A DNA stretch of 64,000 nucleotides from the NCBI RefSeq assembly GCF_003945545.1, contig NZ_CP029617.1, forward strand, positions 4,413,001 through 4,477,000, in the 5' to 3' direction. The notes beneath the pieces are model-generated. The model worked only from the letters and a program-made list of their open reading frames with translations. It was not told the DNA's origin and did no database searches. Position 1 is the first letter of the stretch. Each line of letters opens with the position of its first letter. The position numbers and the translations under genes were made by a program. The DNA comes from Streptomyces sp. WAC 01529. Its GTDB lineage: Bacteria; Actinomycetota; Actinomycetes; Streptomycetales; Streptomycetaceae. Positions 59,213-64,000 of this stretch are shown piece by piece.

Positions 59213-60568
59213 TCAGCCTGCCAGCCGGTCCCCGATGGCCCGCAGCCCCGCCAGGTCGTGCACATCGCCCGGCAGCGCGGCCACTTCGGCGACCGCCACC
59301 TCGGGGTGGCGCGCGGTGAAGCGGTCACGCGTGCGCTGTTCACGCGCGAGCAGCTGCATCCGCTCGGCGTGCAGCCGCAGCAGCCCCACGGTCAGCTGCT
59401 CGACGGACGGGTCGGCCGACGTGTCGGCCGCGGGCTCGGGGTGTTCGGAGTTCTCGGGAGTGGCCGGAGTCGAAGTCGCTTGCGTATCAGGGGAGTTACG
59501 ATCCCCAACCTTCCCGTCCTCCTGATCCACAATGCCGCCCTCCTCAAGATTTTCCGCGGCGGCGAGCGCCCGCTCGGCCGACAGCTGGGCGGCGCCACTG
59601 CCGTGCACACGGTTCAGCACCAGGCCGGCCAGCGGCATGTCGTCGGCGGCCAGGCGCTCCACGAAGTACGCGGCCTCCCGCAGCGCGTCCCGCTCCGGCG
59701 AGGCCACCACGAGGAACGCCGTACCGGGCGCCTGCAACAGCCGGTATGTGGCGTCCGCCCGCGTGCGGAACCCGCCGAACATGGTGTCCATCGCCGCCAC
59801 GAACGTCTGTACGTCCTGCAGCAGCGGCCCGCCGAGCAGCTTGCCCAGCGCCCCCGTCATCATCGACATGCCGACGTTGAGGAACTTCAGCCCGGCCCTG
59901 CCGCCCACCTTCGCCGGCGCCATGAGCAGCCGGATCAACTTCCCGTCCAGGAAGGAGCCGAGGCGCTTGGGCGCGTCCAGGAAGTCCAGCGCCGAGCGCG
60001 AGGGCGGGGTGTCGACGACGATCAGGTCCCACTCGTCACGCGAGCGCAGCTGCCCCAGCTTCTCCATCGCCATGTACTCCTGCGTGCCCGCGAAGCCCGC
60101 CGAGAGCGACTGGTAGAAGGGGTTGCCCAGGATCGCGGCGGCCCGCTCCTTGTCCGCGTGCGCCTCGACGATCTCGTCGAACGTGCGCTTCATGTCGAGC
60201 ATCATGGCGTGCAGCTCGCCGTCGCCGTCGCCCTCGACGCCCTTGACCCGCCGCGGCACGTTGTCGAGCTGGTCGATGCCCATGGACTGGGCGAGCCTGC
60301 GCGCCGGGTCGATCGTGAGTACGACGACCTTGCGGCCCCGCTCGGCCGCGCGCAGCCCTATGGCGGCCGCGGTGGTCGTCTTGCCCACGCCCCCGGAGCC
60401 GCAGCACACCACGATGCGGGTCTTCGGGTCGTCGATCAGGGCGTCGACGTCCAGCGCGCGGGTGGCGTCCAGGGGCCGCCCCGAATACGAGGTCCCTGCC
60501 GGGTCCGAAGTCCCCGCCGGGTCCGAGGCCCGTGCCGAGTCCGAGGTCCGTGCCGGTTCCGGGGTCAT
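59213..60568 (-). CDS. ArsA-family ATPase (second of pair)
   Basis: A 451-aa soluble ATPase: P-loop VCCGSGGVGKTTTAAAIGLR, switch VVDTPPSRSALDFLD, and TIDPARRLAQSMG typical of the ArsA/GET3 fold. The first ~35 residues are repetitive (Ser/Asp/Ala/Pro, with ASDPAGTSDPAGTS). No arsenic genes are near; the pair is conserved beside wblA. ATG overlaps the upstream stop by 4 nt, so the two ATPases probably form a heterodimer. Confidence 0.9.
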   Translation of the reverse strand: MTPEPARTSDSARASDPAGTSDPAGTSYSGRPLDATRALDVDALIDDPKTRIVVCCGSGGVGKTTTAAAIGLRAAERGRKVVVLTIDPARRLAQSMGIDQLDNVPRRVKGVEGDGDGELHAMMLDMKRTFDEIVEAHADKERAAAILGNPFYQSLSAGFAGTQEYMAMEKLGQLRSRDEWDLIVVDTPPSRSALDFLDAPKRLGSFLDGKLIRLLMAPAKVGGRAGLKFLNVGMSMMTGALGKLLGGPLLQDVQTFVAAMDTMFGGFRTRADATYRLLQAPGTAFLVVASPERDALREAAYFVERLAADDMPLAGLVLNRVHGSGAAQLSAERALAAAENLEEGGIVDQEDGKVGDRNSPDTQATSTPATPENSEHPEPAADTSADPSVEQLTVGLLRLHAERMQLLAREQRTRDRFTARHPEVAVAEVAALPGDVHDLAGLRAIGDRLAG

Positions 60569-61545
60569 GCGATCCCTTGCTTCCGCAGTGCCGTGGCGAG
60601 CTCGTAGAGGCCCGCGAGGTCCATGCCGCCCGCCAGCAGCGGGAGTTCGTGCAGGGGCTGGCCGAAGTCCGCGAGCACGGCACGCTGGTCGCGCTCCAGG
60701 GCGTACCGCTCGGCGTACTCCGCGGCCTGCTCAAGGAGCGGGTCGACCAGCCGCTCGGCGTTGCCCCCGCGGCGCGCGCCGCCGAGGCCCGCGGCGGAGA
60801 GCGACTTGGCGATGGCGGTACGGGGCGCCCGCTCCAGACCCAGCTCGAGCTCGGCCTCGTCGAGCAGGGCCGACCGCACCATGTTCACGATGACGCGCCC
60901 CACGGGCAGCCGCGCGGCCCGCAGCTCGGCGATGCCGTCCGCGGTCTCCTGGACGGGCATCTCCTCGAGCAGGGTCACCAGGTGCACGGCGGTCTCGGGC
61001 GACTTGAGCACCCGCATCACGGCCTGCGCCTGATTGTGTATGGGCCCGATCTTCGCGAGGCCCGCGACCTCGTCGTTCACGTTCAGGAAGCGGGTGATGC
61101 GGCCGGTCGGCGGGGCGTCCATCACGACACAGTCGTACGCGAACCGCCCGCTCCTGTCCTTCCTGCGCACCGCCTCGCAGGCCTTGCCGGTCAGCAGGAC
61201 GTCCCGCAGGCCCGGCGCGATGGTGGTGGCGAAGTCGATGGCGCCGAGTTTCTTCAGGGCCCGGCCCGCGCCCCCCAGTTTGTAGAACATCTGGAGGTAT
61301 TCGAGCAGTGCCAGCTCGGGGTCGATGGCGAGGGCGTACACCTCCCCGCCCCCGGGAGCGACGGCGATCTTCCGCTCCTCATAAGGCAGCGCCTCCGTCT
61401 CGAAGAGCTGCGCGATGCCCTGCCTGCCCTCGACCTCGACGAGAAGGGTGCGTTTGCCCTCCGTCGCGAGGGCGAGCGCGAGGGCCGCGGCCACCGTGGT
61501 CTTGCCGGTACCGCCCTTGCCACTGACGACCTGGAGCCTGCTCAC
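60565..61545 (-). CDS. ArsA-family ATPase (first of pair)
   Basis: A 326-aa ATPase: MSRLQVVSGKGGTGKTTVAA at the N-terminus (signature Lys in GKGGTGKTT), VVMDAPPTGRITRFLNV switch, and VIVNMVRS. Complete ArsA/GET3-type core. Leads the two-gene operon; divergent from the DUF4177/RidA genes. Confidence 0.91.
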   Translation of the reverse strand: MSRLQVVSGKGGTGKTTVAAALALALATEGKRTLLVEVEGRQGIAQLFETEALPYEERKIAVAPGGGEVYALAIDPELALLEYLQMFYKLGGAGRALKKLGAIDFATTIAPGLRDVLLTGKACEAVRRKDRSGRFAYDCVVMDAPPTGRITRFLNVNDEVAGLAKIGPIHNQAQAVMRVLKSPETAVHLVTLLEEMPVQETADGIAELRAARLPVGRVIVNMVRSALLDEAELELGLERAPRTAIAKSLSAAGLGGARRGGNAERLVDPLLEQAAEYAERYALERDQRAVLADFGQPLHELPLLAGGMDLAGLYELATALRKQGIA

Positions 61546-61627
61546 ACCGGTGAGCCTAACCAGTCCCCGCCCGGGCTAAGCAGGAGGCCACCGTGAGCAT
61601 CGCCTCACACCGACTACAGTCGGCCAC

Positions 61628-61789
61628 ATGACCAAGTGGGAATACGCAACCGTGCCTCTGCTCGTCCATGCCACGAAGCAGATTCTGGACACCTGGGGCG
61701 AGGACGGCTGGGAGCTGGTCCAGGTCGTGCCCGGGCCGAACAACCCCGAGCAGCTGGTGGCCTACCTGAAGCGCGAGAAGCAGGCATGA
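61628..61789 (+). CDS. DUF4177 small protein
   Basis: A 53-aa protein: MTKWEYATVPLLVHATKQIL then TWGEDGWELVQVVPGP. WEYATV...GWELV is the DUF4177 signature. Its TGA overlaps the next ATG (ATGA). Conserved between the ArsA-like and RidA genes in Streptomyces. Confidence 0.9.
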   Translation: MTKWEYATVPLLVHATKQILDTWGEDGWELVQVVPGPNNPEQLVAYLKREKQA

Positions 61790-62256
61790 GCGGGGCTGTC
61801 GAGGCCCGCCTCGCCGAGCTGGGCCTGACGCTGCCGGACGTCGTGCCGCCGCTGGCCTCGTACCAGCCGGCCGTCCAGTCCGGTGTGTACGTCTACACCG
61901 CGGGCCAGCTCCCGATGGTGGAGGGCAAGCTCGCCGTGACCGGCAAGGTCGGCGCCGAGGTCACCCCGGAAGAGGCCAAGGAACTGGCCCGCACCTGCGC
62001 GCTGAACGGTCTGGCCGCGGTGAAGTCGATCGCCGGTGACCTCGACCGCATCGCGCGCGTCGTGAAGGTCGTCGGCTTCGTGGCCTCCGCCCAGGACTTC
62101 ACCGGCCAGCCCGGAGTGATCAACGGCGCGAGCGAGCTGCTCGGCGAGGTGCTCGGCGAGAAGGGCGTGCACGCGCGCAGCGCCGTGGGCGTGGCCGTAC
62201 TGCCGCTGGACGCGCCGGTCGAGGTCGAGTTCCAGGTGGAGCTGACGTCTCCGTAG
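61786..62256 (+). CDS. RidA / YjgF-YER057c-family protein
   Basis: A 156-aa protein of the longer RidA clade: YVYTAGQLPMVEGKLAVTGK, ARTCALNGLAAVKSIAGDLD, VVKVVGFVASAQDFTGQPGV, ARSAVGVAVLPLDAPVEVEF. Expected to deaminate reactive enamine/imine intermediates. Translation coupled to DUF4177. Confidence 0.92.
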   Translation: MSGAVEARLAELGLTLPDVVPPLASYQPAVQSGVYVYTAGQLPMVEGKLAVTGKVGAEVTPEEAKELARTCALNGLAAVKSIAGDLDRIARVVKVVGFVASAQDFTGQPGVINGASELLGEVLGEKGVHARSAVGVAVLPLDAPVEVEFQVELTSP

Positions 62257-62331
62257 GGCGTGAGCTGACCTCTCCGTAGGGCGTGATTGTTGCCTCTCGA
62301 ACATCAGCTCACTAGGGGATAGCCTCCGCCC

Positions 62332-63258
62332 ATGGCAAATGGGCAGTGGTATCCCCCGGAGTGGCCCGACCGCATCCGCGCCCTCGCGAGCGGTGAGCTG
62401 ACTCCGGCGACCCCGCGCCGCGCCGCGACCGTCATGCTGCTCAGGGATGGGCAGGACGGACAGGGCGGACAGGACGGGCGGGAAGGCCACGGGACGGGGA
62501 ACGGCGCGAAAGGTGCGCCCGAGGTACACATGCTGCGCAGACGCGCCTCCATGGCCTTCGCCGGGGGCGCGTACGCGTATCCGGGCGGGGGCGTCGACCC
62601 GCGCGACGACGACCATCTGGTGCGCTGGGCGGGGCCCACGCGCGCGTGGTGGGCCGCCCGGCTCGGCGTCGAGGACGAGGCCGCGGCCCAGGCGATCGTC
62701 TGCGCGGCGGTCCGCGAGACGTACGAGGAAGCGGGCGTGCTGCTCGCAGGCCCCACTCCGGAGACCGTCGTCGGTGACACCACGGGGGACGACTGGGAGG
62801 CGGACCGCGAGGCGCTGGTCGCCCGCGACCTGTCCTTCGCGGACTTCCTGGACCGCAGGGGGCTGATCCTGCGCAGCGACCTGCTCGCGGCCTGGGCCCG
62901 CTGGATCACTCCGGAGTTCGAGCCCAAGCGCTACGACACGTTCTTCTTCGTGGCGGCGCTTCCGGAGGGCCAGCGCACCCGCAACGCCTCTACGGAGGCG
63001 GACCGTACCGTCTGGATCCGCCCGGCGGACGCGGCCGCCCGCTACGACGAGGGCGAGCTGCTCATGATGCCGCCGACGATCGCCACGCTGCGGGCGCTGA
63101 GCGGCTACGGGACGCCTTCGGAGGCGCTCGCCGGGGCCTCGGCGCAGGACATGACCCCCGTGCTCGCCCAGGCGCGGCTGGAGGGCGGCGAGCTGGTGCT
63201 GTCCTGGCCGGGCCACGGCGAGTTCACCAAGCGGATCGCGTCGGGCGGCGGACGGTGA
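62332..63258 (+). CDS. NUDIX hydrolase, long form
   Basis: A 308-aa protein of the NUDT19/CoA-diphosphatase-like branch: YAYPGGGVDPRDDDHLVRWA, then an insertion before AAVRETYEEAGVLL, so the Nudix box is split by ~30 residues as usual in this branch. C-terminal FFFVAALPEGQ and LPPTIATL-like (MMPPTIATLRALS) segments are also characteristic. Chromosomal gene. Confidence 0.9.
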   Translation: MANGQWYPPEWPDRIRALASGELTPATPRRAATVMLLRDGQDGQGGQDGREGHGTGNGAKGAPEVHMLRRRASMAFAGGAYAYPGGGVDPRDDDHLVRWAGPTRAWWAARLGVEDEAAAQAIVCAAVRETYEEAGVLLAGPTPETVVGDTTGDDWEADREALVARDLSFADFLDRRGLILRSDLLAAWARWITPEFEPKRYDTFFFVAALPEGQRTRNASTEADRTVWIRPADAAARYDEGELLMMPPTIATLRALSGYGTPSEALAGASAQDMTPVLAQARLEGGELVLSWPGHGEFTKRIASGGGR

Positions 63259-63352
63259 CGTTCATGGCCCCGCTCCGGCTCCCGCTCCCACCGCCACGCG
63301 CCGCACGCCAGGCCCGCCCGAACCCCTCGACCCCGACGGGAGTCACCCCCGC

Positions 63353-64000
63353 ATGACAGAAGCCGCCGCCCTCCCGGGCCAGCCCCGGGGCGGAGTCCTC
63401 AGCGGGCCCGCCACCGACCGCGCGGTCAACGTCCTCGCGCCCAACCCCTCCGCCATGACGCTGGACGGCACCAACACCTGGATCGTCGCGGAGCCGGACT
63501 CCTCCCTCGCGGTGGTCATCGACCCGGGCCCGCTCGACGACGCCCATCTGAGCCGCGTCATCGAGACCGCCGAGAAGATGGGCAAGCGGGTCGCCCTGAC
63601 CCTCCTGACCCACGGTCACCCCGACCACGCGGAGGGCGCGGGCCGCTTCGCCGAGCTGACACGGACTCACGTACGCGCCCTCGACCCCGCCCTGCGCCTG
63701 GGCGACGAGGGCCTCGGACCCGGGGACGTGATCACCACGGGCGGCCTCGAACTGCGCGTGGTCGCCACCCCCGGCCACACCGCGGACTCGCTCTGCTTCC
63801 ATCTGCCCGCCGACCGGGCCGTCCTGACGGGCGACACGATCCTCGGCCGCGGCACGACGGTCGTGGCGCACCCCGACGGCCGTCTGGGGGACTATCTCGA
63901 CTCCCTGCGCCGGCTGCGCTCCCTGACGGTCGACGACGGCGTCCACACGGTCCTGCCGGGCCACGGGCCGGTCCTCGACGACGCCCAGGGGGCCGTCGAG
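63353..64000 (+). CDS. MBL-fold hydrolase, partial (runs off right edge)
   Basis: 216 codons visible. Metal ligands are all present: LLTHGHPDHAEG, VATPGHTADS, LTGDTILG and VLPGHGPV. The start ATG (MTEAAALPGQ) lies ~95 bp after the NUDIX gene, same strand. Similar to the beta-lactamase-like LACTB2/RNase-type hydrolases. The C-terminus is beyond the window. Confidence 0.92.
   Translation, partial: MTEAAALPGQPRGGVLSGPATDRAVNVLAPNPSAMTLDGTNTWIVAEPDSSLAVVIDPGPLDDAHLSRVIETAEKMGKRVALTLLTHGHPDHAEGAGRFAELTRTHVRALDPALRLGDEGLGPGDVITTGGLELRVVATPGHTADSLCFHLPADRAVLTGDTILGRGTTVVAHPDGRLGDYLDSLRRLRSLTVDDGVHTVLPGHGPVLDDAQGAVE

Noticed and set aside
1..64000. CRISPR array
   Set aside because: No regularly spaced identical repeats with unique spacers; the tandem repeats seen are 8-bp and 29-bp units without spacers.

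Overview
The window is high-GC actinobacterial DNA, almost certainly Streptomyces. The evidence is GC-rich third codon positions, frequent GTG starts, and a right-hand chromosomal block with the order I know around wblA in Streptomyces: class A PBP, wblA, two ArsA-like ATPases, DUF4177 protein, RidA, NUDIX, MBL-fold hydrolase. All assignments are from reading the sequence; no search was run.

Layout. (1) 1-4801, minus strand: a chromosomal polymorphic-toxin locus (lipoprotein, secreted protein, WXG100-like partner, and an RHS/YD-repeat giant that runs off the left edge). (2) 5392-53333: a ~48 kb integrated element. Its ends are a 46-bp direct repeat that is the 3' half of tRNA-Pro(CGG); the intact tRNA is at the right end (53292-53365). 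(3) 53416-64000: ordinary core chromosome.

Inside the element, left to right: a frameshifted membrane protein and a small protein that share a RHIM-like (amyloid-signalling-like) motif; an HNH nuclease fused to an unknown large domain; a PLD-family protein behind a 505-aa gene that carries an 8-bp tandem repeat in its reading frame; an IS5-family insertion sequence with a -1 slippery site; a five-gene locus of hsdM-like, hsdM, hsdS, hsdR and a Ser/Thr kinase; a DUF6119/TIGR04141 protein; a NUDIX gene and an HTH-TPR regulator divergent from a compact seven-gene operon (APH-like kinase, archaeal-type methionine adenosyltransferase, second APH-like kinase, histidine phosphatase, full seryl-tRNA synthetase, GT4-like glycosyltransferase, stand-alone AlaRS-like catalytic domain); small accessory genes including a DUF317 protein; a mobilisation and replication block (relaxase, MobC, membrane protein, DnaC-like ATPase, replication initiator); a broken HTH regulator, xis and int; and finally a DUF1883-TIR protein.

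The element encodes a relaxase but no recognisable FtsK/TraB, VirB4 or VirD4 protein, so it looks like a mobilisable island rather than a self-transmissible ICE. Several mobility and regulatory genes carry single lesions: an amber codon in mobC, a homopolymer frameshift in the initiator and an opal codon in the HTH regulator. These point to decay or to assembly errors. Most of the cargo is defence-like. The best candidates for something undescribed are the 29844-37016 operon, the RHIM-like gene pair at 6031-8089, and the repeat-containing gene plus PLD partner at 10291-14498.
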